Shown: positions 8,340 to 16,816, counted from the first letter of the stretch. The stretch: 41,930 bases of DNA from CAYRDC01 sp964422925 (GCA_964422925.1 CAYRDC010000021.1:1-41930), one strand, 5' to 3'. Notes: a model not told the origin generated them from the sequence alone. A program made the numbers and translations.

Positions 8340-8347
8340 CAAAATTA
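8340..8347 (-). promoter_or_regulatory. Candidate -7 element for cca
   Basis: On the minus strand TAATTTTG (8347-8340) matches TAnnTTTG and ends 9 bases before the cca ATG at 8330. This would give a leader of only a few bases. No TTTG occurs at the expected 19-base spacing. Confidence 0.35.
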
Positions 8348-8402
8348 ACGTATTCCATTCAGGCGGGCGAGCGGAAGGAATGCCATCGGCATTTTTCACG
8401 GA

Positions 8403-8818
8403 AATGTAAAGAATCTGTCATGTCGATAAGTTTTTTTTAGGGTCAAAGGCGCAGAAAACCTGTATTCCTTGAGAATGTAAACATATGGTAACCAGATAAG
8501 AACAGATTTTTTACTGGGGAAAGACCTTGTTTTAAGCAGGTAATTCTTTCAAAAAAATGGTTTGTCTTGGTAAAGGGCTGAAATTACTTTTACCCTCGGG
8601 GAAATTCAGGCTCCGGAATTACGGAAAAGCGCTGGGTTTTAACGTTACTCGCTTATTATGATTGGGTTTTTATTTCCTCCGTTTTGACATCTTGAAAGCT
8701 TGTTTTGGATGCCGCTTGTATAACCTGGGGTAGGGTCTCCCCACCGGCATCCGGCCATAACAGGCAATTTGATCAAAAAACCCTCCGGCTGGAGGGTTTT
8801 TTTGCATAACGGGCATTG
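8403..8818. other. Gene-free interval of about 416 bp with hairpins
   Basis: No protein gene could be supported on either strand here. The right third holds a nested hairpin. Its outer stem is 8 bp (8707-8714 with 8745-8752) and its inner stem is TGGGG/CCCCA (8726-8730 with 8739-8743). A two-way terminator follows at 8775-8802. The remainder is moderately AT-rich and I see no repeats in it. It may encode a plus-strand small RNA ending at the terminator. Confidence 0.5.
8775..8802. terminator. Bidirectional terminator next to tRNA-Leu(CAG)
   Basis: A 12-bp stem (8775-8786 with 8791-8802, loop GGCT) has a six-bp GC core and A/T ends, giving a T tract on both strands. On the minus strand it lies 17 bases after tRNA-Leu(CAG). 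On the plus strand it could end a transcript from the gene-free interval. Confidence 0.9.
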
Positions 8819-8902
8819 TGCCGAAGGTGGGATTCGAACCCACACGGCCTCACGGCCACACGCCCCTGAAACGTGCGTGTCTACCAGTTTCACCACTTCG
8901 GC
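8819..8902 (-). tRNA. tRNA-Leu (anticodon CAG)
   Basis: An 84-base class II tRNA reads on the minus strand. The acceptor stem GCCGAAG pairs with CTTCGGC. The D-loop has GGTAGACAC. The anticodon stem CACGT/GCGTG encloses the loop TTCAGGG, giving CAG. A long variable arm (GGCCGTGAGGCC) and the T loop GGTTCGAATCC follow. The discriminator base is A, as expected for leucine. CCA is not encoded. It has its own promoter and terminator. Confidence 0.97.
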
Positions 8903-8936
8903 ATATCATCATGCAATCTCTTAAAGAACGGGGTCA

Positions 8937-8967
8937 CAAAGTTAGGGGATAATTTAGTTATAGAAAA
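8937..8967 (-). promoter_or_regulatory. Promoter of tRNA-Leu(CAG)
   Basis: On the minus strand TTTT (8967-8964), 19 bases, then TAACTTTG (8944-8937). The -7 box is a full match to TAnnTTTG and the -33 box has one mismatch. Transcription should start near 8931, about 30 bases before the mature tRNA end at 8902. Confidence 0.6.
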
Positions 8968-8974
8968 GCCTCTC

Positions 8975-9790
8975 CTACACCGGCACCCCAAATTCCCTCA
9001 AAGCCTTGTTGAGGCTGGTTTTTTTGTCGGTCGATTCCTTGCGCTGGCCGATGATCAGGGCGGCCTGCACCTGGAAGGTACCGGCCGGGTATTCCCGGGA
9101 GTAACTGCCGGGAATCACCACCGAGCGGGACGGGACAACCCCCTGGTAGTATTTAGGTTCCGGCCCGGTTACGTCAATGATCTTGGTGGATTGGGTGAGC
9201 ACCACGTTGGCACCGAGTACGGCTTCCTTTTCCACGCGCACGCCTTCGACCACGATGGAGCGCGAGCCGATAAAGCAATTGTCTTCGATAATAACCGGTG
9301 CGGCCTGAACCGGTTCCAGCACGCCCCCGATACCGACCCCTCCGCTCAGGTGCACGTTTTTCCCGATTTGCGCGCAGGAACCCACGGTTGCCCAGGTGTC
9401 CACGAGAGTGCCGCTACCCACCCGGGCACCGATATTCACGTAAGACGGCATCATGATCACACCGGGTTCGAGGTAAGCGCCATAGCGGGCAATGGCGTGC
9501 GGCACCACGCGCACCCCGGTTTCGGCAAAATCTTTTTTCAGCGGTATTTTATCGTGGAACACGAACGGCCCGGCTTCCATGACCCGCATCTCCATGACCG
9601 GGAAATACAGGATGACGGCTTTTTTGACCCATTGGTTCACCGTCCAGCCATCAGGCCCGGGTTCGGCCACCCGGATTTTTCCCTTGTCCAGCCATTCAAT
9701 GACCTGCCGGATGGCCTGGCGGGTTTCTTCTTCCCGGAGAAGGTCCCGGTTGTCCCAGGCCGATTCAATGATTTTGCGTACCGCTTCCAT
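8975..9790 (-). CDS. dapD: 2,3,4,5-tetrahydropyridine-2,6-dicarboxylate N-succinyltransferase
   Basis: This 271-residue enzyme succinylates tetrahydrodipicolinate in the succinylase branch of lysine and diaminopimelate synthesis. An N-terminal helical domain covers roughly residues 1-100. A left-handed beta helix of hexapeptide repeats follows, seen in IGARVGSGTLVDTWATVGSC, IGKNVHLSGGVGIGGVLEP and IIEDNCFIGSRSIVVEGVRV. The C-terminal tail carries YYQGVVPSRSVVIPGSY. Length and motif order are those of the full-length family. Its 5' end overlaps the 3' end of the SDR gene by 26 bases, so the two are likely cotranscribed, although the SDR has no known link to lysine synthesis. Confidence 0.96.
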   Translation of the reverse strand: MEAVRKIIESAWDNRDLLREEETRQAIRQVIEWLDKGKIRVAEPGPDGWTVNQWVKKAVILYFPVMEMRVMEAGPFVFHDKIPLKKDFAETGVRVVPHAIARYGAYLEPGVIMMPSYVNIGARVGSGTLVDTWATVGSCAQIGKNVHLSGGVGIGGVLEPVQAAPVIIEDNCFIGSRSIVVEGVRVEKEAVLGANVVLTQSTKIIDVTGPEPKYYQGVVPSRSVVIPGSYSREYPAGTFQVQAALIIGQRKESTDKKTSLNKALREFGVPV

Positions 9791-10598
9791 TGAATTTGCT
9801 CAATGATTCTTTAAGTTGTTTCCTGAACCGTTTATACACGCGTTTATCCATCCACCGCGGGGCCCATTTCTGGAAAAAGACGGTGGCTTTTCCCAGGGGA
9901 GTTAGCACCATGGTGCGTTTTTTCAGCCACACGCCCCTGACCAGGCGCTGGGCCACGCTTTCCGGGGTAACCAGCTTGTTTTCGTTCATATCGGATTTGC
10001 CGTGGCTCTGGCCCAGCGCGTTCAGGGCCGCCCTCCGGATGTTGGTGTTGGTATAGCTCGGGCAAATAATCAGGACGTGCAGTTTATCCTCCAGGTATTC
10101 AATCCGCAGGGTTTCCAGGAAACCGTGCAGCGCGTATTTTGAGGAAGAATAACCAATCCGCCCGGGCAGGCCCACAAAGCCGGCTATGGAGGTAACTCCC
10201 ACCACGGAGCCTTGTTGTTTCAGTATCCAGGGCAGGGCATACTTGGTGCAATACACCGCGCCCCAGAAGTTGACATCCATCACGCTGCGCAACACGCTGA
10301 GGTGCATATTCCTGAACAGGGCGCGCATGGAAATGCCGGCATTGTTCACCAGGATATCAATTTTGCCATAGGCTTTGATGGTTTCATCGACCAGGTGGCG
10401 GCAGGCTTCTTCCTGTGTTACGTCCGTGCAAACCACCATGCCCGGGGTTTTCAGGGAACGCAACACCTCATTCAGCTTTTCTTCGGTTCTGGCGGCCAGT
10501 ACCACAGTGGCGCCCAGCTCGCTGAATCGCCTGGCCGTGGCCGCGCCTATCCCGCTGGAGGCACCGGTTACGATAACCACTTTTCCCGTAAAGTCCAT
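9765..10598 (-). CDS. Short-chain dehydrogenase/reductase
   Basis: This 277-residue NAD(P)-dependent oxidoreductase has the classical SDR pattern. The cofactor loop is VTGASSGIGAATARR (near residue 10), then LVNNAGIS, and the catalytic Y-x-x-x-K is in YSSSKYALHGF with an upstream serine in VTSIAGFVG. After the core comes an ICPSYTNTNIR loop and a basic C-terminal tail (RWMDKRVYKRFRKQLKES) that may touch membranes or nucleic acid. The substrate cannot be told. It lies 5 bases after the thioredoxin-like gene and overlaps dapD by 26 bases. A second, only distantly similar SDR occurs at 24743-25561. Confidence 0.9.
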   Translation of the reverse strand: MDFTGKVVIVTGASSGIGAATARRFSELGATVVLAARTEEKLNEVLRSLKTPGMVVCTDVTQEEACRHLVDETIKAYGKIDILVNNAGISMRALFRNMHLSVLRSVMDVNFWGAVYCTKYALPWILKQQGSVVGVTSIAGFVGLPGRIGYSSSKYALHGFLETLRIEYLEDKLHVLIICPSYTNTNIRRAALNALGQSHGKSDMNENKLVTPESVAQRLVRGVWLKKRTMVLTPLGKATVFFQKWAPRWMDKRVYKRFRKQLKESLSKFNGSGTQNH

Positions 10599-10603
10599 AA
10601 AAA

Positions 10604-11137
10604 TCAGCTTTCAGGTTTCCATTTAATCGTGCAGCCTACAGCGGGTGTCTCCCGAATTTTCGGGGTTTCTCCCTTCAGCAGCGCATCAATCGCGCTACGA
10701 AGGTAGGGATGTTTGATGTTATTTTCGTATTCCCAGTGGTCGTCAATGGCTCCGTGGTATTGCAACTGGCGGTTTTGGTCAAAAAGGAAGACTTCCGGTG
10801 TCCGGCCGGCACTGTACTGCCGGGCAACGTCCTGCGATTCATCGCCCAGGTACAGCCCTCCGAGGCCCATGGCTGCCGCCATGGCCGGCATCCTCGAAAA
10901 AGCATCTTCGGGGTAACGCTCCGCATCGTTCGGATTAATGGCGAGTATAGCCAGCTCTTGCATGGTGTATGATTCCCGCAAGGATCGAATCCGGCCGGTA
11001 TAAGCACGGGCATACGGGCAATGGTTGCAGGTAAAAATCACCACCAACAATTTCGAGTCCCCGAAATCACCCGTAGAATGGGTTTTACCGTCCACCCCCG
11101 GAAGGGAAAAGCGGATCAAAGGGTCTCCGGTTTTCAT
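10604..11137 (-). CDS. Thioredoxin-fold / peroxiredoxin-like protein
   Basis: This 177-residue protein has a redoxin (AhpC/TSA-type) fold. The active-site motif is FTCNHCPYAR, a CxxC pair typical of a widespread bacterial redoxin subgroup. It is followed by the conserved LAINPNDAERYPED and by TPEVFLFDQNRQLQYHGAIDD, which holds the cis-proline region. It probably reduces disulfides or peroxides in the cytoplasm; no signal peptide is seen after the chosen ATG. An in-frame upstream ATG at 11188 would add 17 residues that look unrelated to the fold, so I start at MKTGDPLIRF. It is the first gene of the redoxin-SDR-dapD unit. Confidence 0.88.
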   Translation of the reverse strand: MKTGDPLIRFSLPGVDGKTHSTGDFGDSKLLVVIFTCNHCPYARAYTGRIRSLRESYTMQELAILAINPNDAERYPEDAFSRMPAMAAAMGLGGLYLGDESQDVARQYSAGRTPEVFLFDQNRQLQYHGAIDDHWEYENNIKHPYLRSAIDALLKGETPKIRETPAVGCTIKWKPES

Positions 11138-11293
11138 TATCAGGCTTTTGCTGCTGTCTAAAAACCTAAAAATAACAGGAATCGGCAAATATCCGGTTTG
11201 TGTAACAATTCGGACATTTTCAGGTAAGAGAATTCAAAACCGGCCCGGTTCATTAATTGTTTCATTAATTTTACTGCATCAGCCTGATTGATT

Positions 11294-13393
11294 ATGCCGT
11301 TGCCACGATCCAAAATCTGGTTATTTATCCTGTTGCTGCTGGGTATATCCTTGCTCGGTTCCTGCAAGAAAAATCCCAAAAGGGCCTGGTGGGACACGGA
11401 CATTATGATTCCGCTGCTGAATGGCGACCTGACTATTTCCAATGTGGCAGGCGATTCGCTGATTGCCACGGGCGATAACCAGGTATTGCATTTTGTCTAT
11501 AAAAACGTTTTGTATGCCCTGAACCTGCAGGATGATATTCATATTCCGGATACCAGTGTCACGGAAGTGATTTCCCTGGACAGTATCCGGATCGACAACC
11601 GGGAATTCGATTACATCCTTACCCTGGGGCAGCTGGCCCGGGCCGACCAGAGCGGTTTTGGCACCCTGATCCTTTCGCTGCATGGCTTTACCGCGCCCAT
11701 ACCCTCTGTCAACAACCTGACGGCCAATGACATTGACGTGGACGCCACCAGTATTTTCGAAAACGCGTTGATCGATTCAGGATACCTGGACATTACGATC
11801 ACCAATGGGTTTCCCGTACCCATTACCGATGTACAGTTCCAGTTGCGGAACGCAGGCAACGGGCAGCTTGTCATTACAGATACCTTCGCTTACCTGGCGC
11901 CCGGTTCCCAGGAAACCCATAGCTATAACCTGGCCGGCAAATGGCTGGACGGACATCTGAAAGCGGATTTATTGAACCTGAATTCTCCGGGGAGCAGCGG
12001 AAACCCCGTGCTGATCGATACCAATGACGCTATCACCATGCATTTCAGGGCCCACGACCTGCGCCTGAAGGAAGCCACGGCCATTTTCCCGGCCCAGAAC
12101 CTGATCGACCTTTCCAATGAAGTGGAATATTTTATGAACGGGCCGGAATTCACCCAAATGAAAATACGGTCCGGCCGGCTGGTTATCAGCGCGATCAATA
12201 CCATTGAAGACAGTCTGCGGCTACATTATTCCATACCGGAAGCCAAAAACCCGGCCGGCCAGATCGTGGATATTTACAGCACCGTAGCCCCGGCTCCGCC
12301 CGGAGGCAGTGCCACGATCCAGGATGAATTTGACTTGTCCGGGTATACCATTCAATTGACCGGGAAAAACCACAACAAGGTCAACACCTTTTACAATACC
12401 TTCACCGCGAGGATCGATTCCACCGGCAAGCTGATCCATCTTTCGCTGGACGACAGCGTGTTTGTGATTTATGGGCTCGTGGATATTGTGCCGGAATATG
12501 TGAAAGGCTACCTTGGGCAGCATACTTATAATATCGGGCCGGACAAAACCTCGTTCGACCTGTTCAAGCGGATTTATGGCGGCTCTTTCTCCCTGGACCA
12601 GGTAAGCCTTGATTTTGTGGTAACGAATTTTATGGGAGCCGAAGGGTCCCTGACAGTCAATATGCTGGAAGCCACCAACAAGTCCGGAAATGTGCTGCCG
12701 CTGAACGCGCCTTTCATCGGCCAGCCGGTTAACCTGGTGCGGGCTTTTGAGAATCCGAACATGGCCGGTATCAGCCGCCTGCACCTGGACGATCAGAATT
12801 CCAACATCAAAGACCTCATTGAGCACATGCCCGACTGGTTGACCTACCAGATCGACCTGGACATTAACCCACAGGGCAATGCTTTCAATTACCAGGATTT
12901 TGCCCATTACGGCAAGGTGCTGGAAGCAGCCATGGAAATGGATATCCCCATTGAAGTGCAGGCCAGCAGCCTTTTGTTTGCCGATACCGCGAATTTCAGC
13001 CTGGATGTCAATAACCTGAACCGGATCAAATCCGGAACGTTCTCGCTGGTGACCCAAAACGGGTTCCCGCTGTCGGCATCGGTACAGGTGTACTTCCTGG
13101 ATGAAGCCTATTCGGTGATTGACAGCTTGTTTGACCAAGAAGCGGTAATTCATTCGGCAGAGCTGGACCCGGCTACCTGCAATAGCATGTCATCCGTTGA
13201 AGATATTTTGAAAGTTTCCTTTGACCGGGACCGGCTGAACCGCCTGAAAGAAGCACGGAAATCGGTTGTAATGGTACGGTTTTCCACCCCGTCCCAGTCT
13301 CCGTGCAGCGGACCGGTGAAGTTTTACAGTGATTATCTGTTGCACTATAATTTATCTGTCAGATTGCAGGTTACGCTGGATGAGAATTTATAA
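11294..13393 (+). CDS. Large lipoprotein of unknown function
   Basis: This 699-residue protein has a clear lipoprotein signal: basic start, hydrophobic stretch IWLFILLLLGISL and lipobox LLGSC (Cys at residue 26). The body is beta-rich, with recurring segments such as LDITITNGFPVPITDVQFQL and FSLVTQNGFPLSASVQVYFL. These resemble LEA14/WHy-like or immunoglobulin-like strands and may be diverged repeats. Cysteines are almost absent except near the C-terminus. I do not recognise a named family. Its stop overlaps the start of the next gene by 14 bases, so the two are translationally coupled, which suggests a surface lipoprotein and outer-membrane barrel working as a pair. The ATG before PLPRSKIW is used. 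Confidence 0.85.
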   Translation: MPLPRSKIWLFILLLLGISLLGSCKKNPKRAWWDTDIMIPLLNGDLTISNVAGDSLIATGDNQVLHFVYKNVLYALNLQDDIHIPDTSVTEVISLDSIRIDNREFDYILTLGQLARADQSGFGTLILSLHGFTAPIPSVNNLTANDIDVDATSIFENALIDSGYLDITITNGFPVPITDVQFQLRNAGNGQLVITDTFAYLAPGSQETHSYNLAGKWLDGHLKADLLNLNSPGSSGNPVLIDTNDAITMHFRAHDLRLKEATAIFPAQNLIDLSNEVEYFMNGPEFTQMKIRSGRLVISAINTIEDSLRLHYSIPEAKNPAGQIVDIYSTVAPAPPGGSATIQDEFDLSGYTIQLTGKNHNKVNTFYNTFTARIDSTGKLIHLSLDDSVFVIYGLVDIVPEYVKGYLGQHTYNIGPDKTSFDLFKRIYGGSFSLDQVSLDFVVTNFMGAEGSLTVNMLEATNKSGNVLPLNAPFIGQPVNLVRAFENPNMAGISRLHLDDQNSNIKDLIEHMPDWLTYQIDLDINPQGNAFNYQDFAHYGKVLEAAMEMDIPIEVQASSLLFADTANFSLDVNNLNRIKSGTFSLVTQNGFPLSASVQVYFLDEAYSVIDSLFDQEAVIHSAELDPATCNSMSSVEDILKVSFDRDRLNRLKEARKSVVMVRFSTPSQSPCSGPVKFYSDYLLHYNLSVRLQVTLDENL

Positions 13394-14714
13394 GCATGAT
13401 TGCCTGAAATGTGCCGGGGCCGGGAAAGGGTATCTTGCCGGTCTTTTCTGCCTCTTTGCCGTGGTGGCCCGCGCGCAGGATTTTCCCACGGTGACGAATC
13501 AGTATATGCTGCCTTCCCAATTCCCGGGATCATTGGTCCATTTGACCGATCCCTGGCTGAATAACGCCAGTATTGTTTATGAACTGGATTATGGTTCCAC
13601 GGTCATTGACCAGGCTTTTGCCCGCAATTTTTTCCGGAACCGTTTCATTACCGAAAGCGACAAACAGCGGGTTGACCAGCGCCTTGGCGCGGTGAACCGC
13701 CTGGGTTATACCTCCCGGGCAGGTATCGGGTTATCCAGGCTCGGAGTTGACAAGCGCGGGGAATTTTTCCGCTGGCAGCTTTTTGCCGGGAGTTACCGGG
13801 TGCTGGGCGCGCGGTTCCCATCTGACGCGTTCCGGTTAACTTTTTTCGGCAACAGCATGTTTGAGGGGGATACGGCTTATTTTGGCGGTTTCCGGTTCTT
13901 GGATATGCAATACAAGAAGCTGGAAATTTCCTACCAGTGGTTACGGCAGGAAGCTTCCGCCCGCTCTGCTTTTACCGCGTCTTTTGCCCTGCTGCACGGA
14001 AGCCAGCTGACTACCATGAATATGAAGCGGGGGACATTGTATACCGCTGCGAACGGGATTTCCCTCGACCTGGATTGGTCCGGGCAGGTGGTCCTGTCCG
14101 ATACGGCCTGGGCGGGCAATGGGGCTATCCGGGGCATCGGGCCGGCTTTGGGTTTCGGCTTTGACCGTAAAAGCGACCGCAGCGAGTGGCATGTTTTGAT
14201 CAGTGATCTGGGTTTTATCCGATGGTCAGCCAAAAGCCTGCAATACAGTGCTGATACCAGCGTATCCTGGAGCGGCCTGTTGGTAAACAATCCCTTTGCC
14301 GAAGGCGCCCTGAACCCCTCGGCTTACGTCATGGACAGCCTGTTGGTGTACGCGGGCGCGCATTCGATTCAAAAGCCCTATTACAACCTGGTTCCTTTCC
14401 GGGCGGAAGGGTCTTTTTCATGGTTCCTGAACCCAAAGCAAAAATTTACGCTCGGAGCCCGTTACCTTTACATCGCGGGCTATATTCCATTGGTTTACCT
14501 GAACTGGTCCCTTTCCGCGGCCAACGGGACAATCCTGCTGGAACCCGGAATCAGTTATGGAGGTTTCCGGGGAGTTGATGCCGGGCTGCGGGTTTTGTGG
14601 ACCGATAATAACCGTTTCTTTATATCTGCCGGCACCCGGTCACTGCTTAGTTTCCTGGCGCCAGCCGCCTTGCGGGCCGGCAATGTTTACGCAGGGTTTT
14701 CCTATGCCTTTTAG
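13380..14714 (+). CDS. DUF5723-like outer-membrane protein
   Basis: This 444-residue secreted protein has a signal peptide (hydrophobic GYLAGLFCLFAVVA, likely cut after VARA). The body has alternating hydrophobic strands and many aromatic residues, and ends with AGNVYAGFSYAF, where the final phenylalanine is typical of an outer-membrane beta barrel. The opening NNASIVYELDYG and the overall length recall the DUF5723 family common in Bacteroidetes, but that name is a judgement from style. It starts inside the end of the 699-residue lipoprotein gene. No enzymatic motif is visible. An outer-membrane transport or anchoring role together with the lipoprotein is an inference. Confidence 0.75.
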   Translation: MRIYKHDCLKCAGAGKGYLAGLFCLFAVVARAQDFPTVTNQYMLPSQFPGSLVHLTDPWLNNASIVYELDYGSTVIDQAFARNFFRNRFITESDKQRVDQRLGAVNRLGYTSRAGIGLSRLGVDKRGEFFRWQLFAGSYRVLGARFPSDAFRLTFFGNSMFEGDTAYFGGFRFLDMQYKKLEISYQWLRQEASARSAFTASFALLHGSQLTTMNMKRGTLYTAANGISLDLDWSGQVVLSDTAWAGNGAIRGIGPALGFGFDRKSDRSEWHVLISDLGFIRWSAKSLQYSADTSVSWSGLLVNNPFAEGALNPSAYVMDSLLVYAGAHSIQKPYYNLVPFRAEGSFSWFLNPKQKFTLGARYLYIAGYIPLVYLNWSLSAANGTILLEPGISYGGFRGVDAGLRVLWTDNNRFFISAGTRSLLSFLAPAALRAGNVYAGFSYAF

Positions 14715-14766
14715 CGAACCTGAATGATTGGTTTGATTGCATTATGTTTGTGAATCCCCCGGGAAT

Positions 14767-16002
14767 ATGGATCGGTTTGACATAGCCATAGTGGGAGCCG
14801 GGCCGGCCGGTATGGCAGCTGCTCTTGCCCTGAGCCGTCAGGGATTGGAATGTGTCCTGATTGAGCGAAGCCGGTTCCCGAGAGACAAGATCTGCGGGGA
14901 CGCTTTAAGCGGGAAAGTGGTTGATACATTGAACCGGATTGATCCCCGTCTTGTCCGTGAATTGCAGTCCATGCCCAAGGCTTTGCCTTCCTGGGGCATT
15001 ACCTTTTTCTCCACTGGTGGAACCGCCCTCCGGCTTCCCTTTCTACCGGAAGGGGAAAAACCAGCTCAGGCCCCCGGGTTTATTTGCAAGCGTTATGATT
15101 TTGACTATTTCCTGTACCGGGAGGTTACCGGCTCGCCTTTGGTGGAAAGGAGAGAAGGATTCCTGGCCGGCCACTATGAAAAAACCCCGGATGGCTGGAT
15201 TGTTTCCGACACCGGATCGGGCCGGAGCCTGGTGGCTCGTTTGTTGATCATAGCCGATGGGGCACAATCGGTTTTTGCCCGGAAAATGGCGGGCATTCGC
15301 ATGATCAGGAAACATCATTGTGCCGGGGTGCGGGCTTATTACCGGGGCGTTAGCGGATTGGATTCGGAAGGATTTATCGAACTGCATTTTTTGCGGGAAT
15401 TATTGCCCGGCTATTTATGGATATTTCCGCTGCCGGACGGACTGGCCAATGTCGGCCTGGGGTTGCGGAGTGATGTGGCTTCCCGCAGGCCGGTAGCGCT
15501 TCGCCAATGGCTTCCGGAGCTGATCCGGAAATATCCGCGCCTTGCCGGGCGTTTCGAACAGGCTGAACTCATAGACCCTCCTGCCGGCTATGGCCTGCCG
15601 CTCGGCAGCCGGAAGTTACCGGTCAGCGGGGAGGGATACCTGCTAACCGGGGATGCCGCTTCTCTGATCGACCCATTTACCGGGGAAGGCATTGGCAATG
15701 CCATGGTAAGCGGTGCGCTGGCCGCGGAAATAGCGCAAAAGGCAATCAGTCAGGGAGATTATTCCGCGCATTTTCTGAAACAGTATGATGAGCAACTGTA
15801 TCAGCGGCTTTGGAGGGAGCTCCGGTTGAGCCGGATTATGCAGCAACTTATCCGAAAACCCTGGCTCCTTGACTTCCTGATTCGCCAGGCTGCCAGGTCA
15901 GAAACACTCCGGCAGGCTTTTATCGGTATGTTTGAAAACCTGGATCAGCGGAATCAGTTGAAAAACCCGCTTTTTTATCTTCGTGTCCTTGCAAGAAAAT
16001 AA
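14767..16002 (+). CDS. FAD-dependent oxidoreductase, geranylgeranyl-reductase-like
   Basis: This 411-residue flavoprotein opens with the FAD-binding loop FDIAIVGAGPAGMAAALAL. It continues with the family signature RDKICGDALSGKVVD and has the second FAD-contact motif LTGDAASLIDPFTGEGIGNA near residue 300. This arrangement is that of the geranylgeranyl reductase / halogenase-like group, which saturates isoprenoid chains or oxidises aromatic compounds. The substrate cannot be set from sequence. The start is the ATG just before DRFDIAIVG; an upstream TTG would add ten residues not found in the family. It lies 52 bases after the DUF5723-like gene. Confidence 0.88.
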   Translation: MDRFDIAIVGAGPAGMAAALALSRQGLECVLIERSRFPRDKICGDALSGKVVDTLNRIDPRLVRELQSMPKALPSWGITFFSTGGTALRLPFLPEGEKPAQAPGFICKRYDFDYFLYREVTGSPLVERREGFLAGHYEKTPDGWIVSDTGSGRSLVARLLIIADGAQSVFARKMAGIRMIRKHHCAGVRAYYRGVSGLDSEGFIELHFLRELLPGYLWIFPLPDGLANVGLGLRSDVASRRPVALRQWLPELIRKYPRLAGRFEQAELIDPPAGYGLPLGSRKLPVSGEGYLLTGDAASLIDPFTGEGIGNAMVSGALAAEIAQKAISQGDYSAHFLKQYDEQLYQRLWRELRLSRIMQQLIRKPWLLDFLIRQAARSETLRQAFIGMFENLDQRNQLKNPLFYLRVLARK

Positions 16003-16036
16003 GACTTGAAACTCCAATATTTACAACCTGATTTAT

Positions 16037-16044
16037 TAATTTTG
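16037..16044 (+). promoter_or_regulatory. Candidate -7 element for the DUF4920 gene
   Basis: TAATTTTG matches TAnnTTTG and lies 17 bases before the ATG at 16062. No clear -33 box is present. Confidence 0.4.
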
Positions 16045-16061
16045 GCGCAAAACGATTCGTT

Positions 16062-16607
16062 ATGAAAAAAGTATGGGTGTTATTTGCAGTAACAAGCCTG
16101 ATTTTTGCTTGCAATCAGGAAAACGGTGAAAAGGAAAACGATGCACAGCCTGCTGATTCCACCGCTATGGTAACCGATTCACAGGAGGTGGAGATTGTGG
16201 CAGCCGATACGCTGCCTTCTACCGGTAATTTCGGTGCTGAAATCACCCCTGACGGAGCCATGACCATGGAGGAACTCGAAACCACCATGGAAGGTCATGA
16301 CAGCCTCGTGGTGAAGGTAACCGGCACGGTAAGCGCTGTTTGCCAGAAAAAGGGTTGCTGGCTGACCATCGATCGGCCAAACGGAGAGGCTATGCGGGTC
16401 AGGTTTAAGGATTACGGCTTTTTTGTTCCGAAAGACTGTCCCGGGAAAACAGCCATCCTTCAGGGTGTGGCAAAACGGGTGATTACTTCGGTAGAAGAGC
16501 TGAAACATTATGCCAAGGACCAAGGTAAATCCGAGGAGGAAATTGCCACCATCACCGAACCGGAAGAAAGCCTTGAATTCATTGCAGAAGGTGTAATTAT
16601 CATGTAG
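16062..16607 (+). CDS. DUF4920 domain lipoprotein
   Basis: This 181-residue protein has a lipoprotein signal peptide ending in LIFAC (Cys at residue 18) and an acidic low-complexity linker. A DUF4920 domain follows from about residue 50. The domain shows FGAEITPDGAMTMEEL, then VKVTGTVSAVCQKKGCWLTI with a conserved C-x-x-x-G-C-W pattern. MRVRFKDYGFFVPKD and IAEGVIIM at the end complete it. The fold is OB-like and the function is not established; the paired cysteines and the CWL motif could bind metal or form a disulfide. It is preceded by a TAATTTTG element and followed by the tRNA promoter. Confidence 0.9.
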   Translation: MKKVWVLFAVTSLIFACNQENGEKENDAQPADSTAMVTDSQEVEIVAADTLPSTGNFGAEITPDGAMTMEELETTMEGHDSLVVKVTGTVSAVCQKKGCWLTIDRPNGEAMRVRFKDYGFFVPKDCPGKTAILQGVAKRVITSVEELKHYAKDQGKSEEEIATITEPEESLEFIAEGVIIM

Positions 16608-16652
16608 ACGGGAACAACAGGTCGTTTGTTCTGAATTCCTCTTATGGGTACT

Positions 16653-16683
16653 TTTGAAAAGCTGAGCGGGCTTTCTATCTTTG
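16653..16683 (+). promoter_or_regulatory. Promoter of the tRNA-Lys/tRNA-Leu unit
   Basis: TTTG (16653-16656), exactly 19 bases, then TATCTTTG (16676-16683). This is a full match to the Bacteroidetes housekeeping promoter TTTG-N19-TAnnTTTG. The expected start is near 16689, about 19 bases before tRNA-Lys. Confidence 0.88.
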
Positions 16684-16707
16684 CACTGCTTTTTTTATAA
16701 AAGCAAT

Positions 16708-16780
16708 GACTCAGTAGCTCAGCAGGTAGAGCAACGGCCTTTTAAGCCGTGGGCCCTGGGTTCGAATCCCAGCTGAGTCA
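16708..16780 (+). tRNA. tRNA-Lys (anticodon TTT)
   Basis: A 73-base tRNA. The acceptor stem GACTCAG pairs with CTGAGTC. The D arm is GCTCAGCAGGTAGAGC. The anticodon stem ACGGC/GCCGT encloses CTTTTAA, giving TTT. The T arm is CTGGGTTCGAATCCCAG and the discriminator is A. CCA is not encoded. Confidence 0.97.
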
Positions 16781-16786
16781 CGGCTT

Positions 16787-16808
16787 AACCGGCTTTCAGC
16801 CGGTTTTT
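16787..16808 (+). terminator. Hairpin between tRNA-Lys and tRNA-Leu
   Basis: An 8-bp stem (16787-16794 with 16798-16805, loop TTC) runs into a short T run (16804-16808). It may act as an attenuating terminator or a processing signal, because tRNA-Leu(GAG) follows 8 bases later with no promoter of its own. Confidence 0.5.
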
Positions 16809-16816
16809 CTTACTAA

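Noticed and set aside
8645..8896. A minus-strand frame of 83 codons covering tRNA-Leu(CAG) and its terminator
   Set aside because: It reads through a complete tRNA gene and a terminator, and its product has no domain or plausible start, so it is a chance frame.
8873..9793. A long plus-strand frame opposite dapD
   Set aside because: The His/Gly/Pro-rich product has no recognisable fold and mirrors a well-conserved dapD on the other strand.
12221..13153. A 310-codon minus-strand frame within the 699-residue lipoprotein gene
   Set aside because: The plus-strand gene has a lipoprotein signal, coherent beta-rich sequence and coupling to the next gene; the minus frame has no such support.
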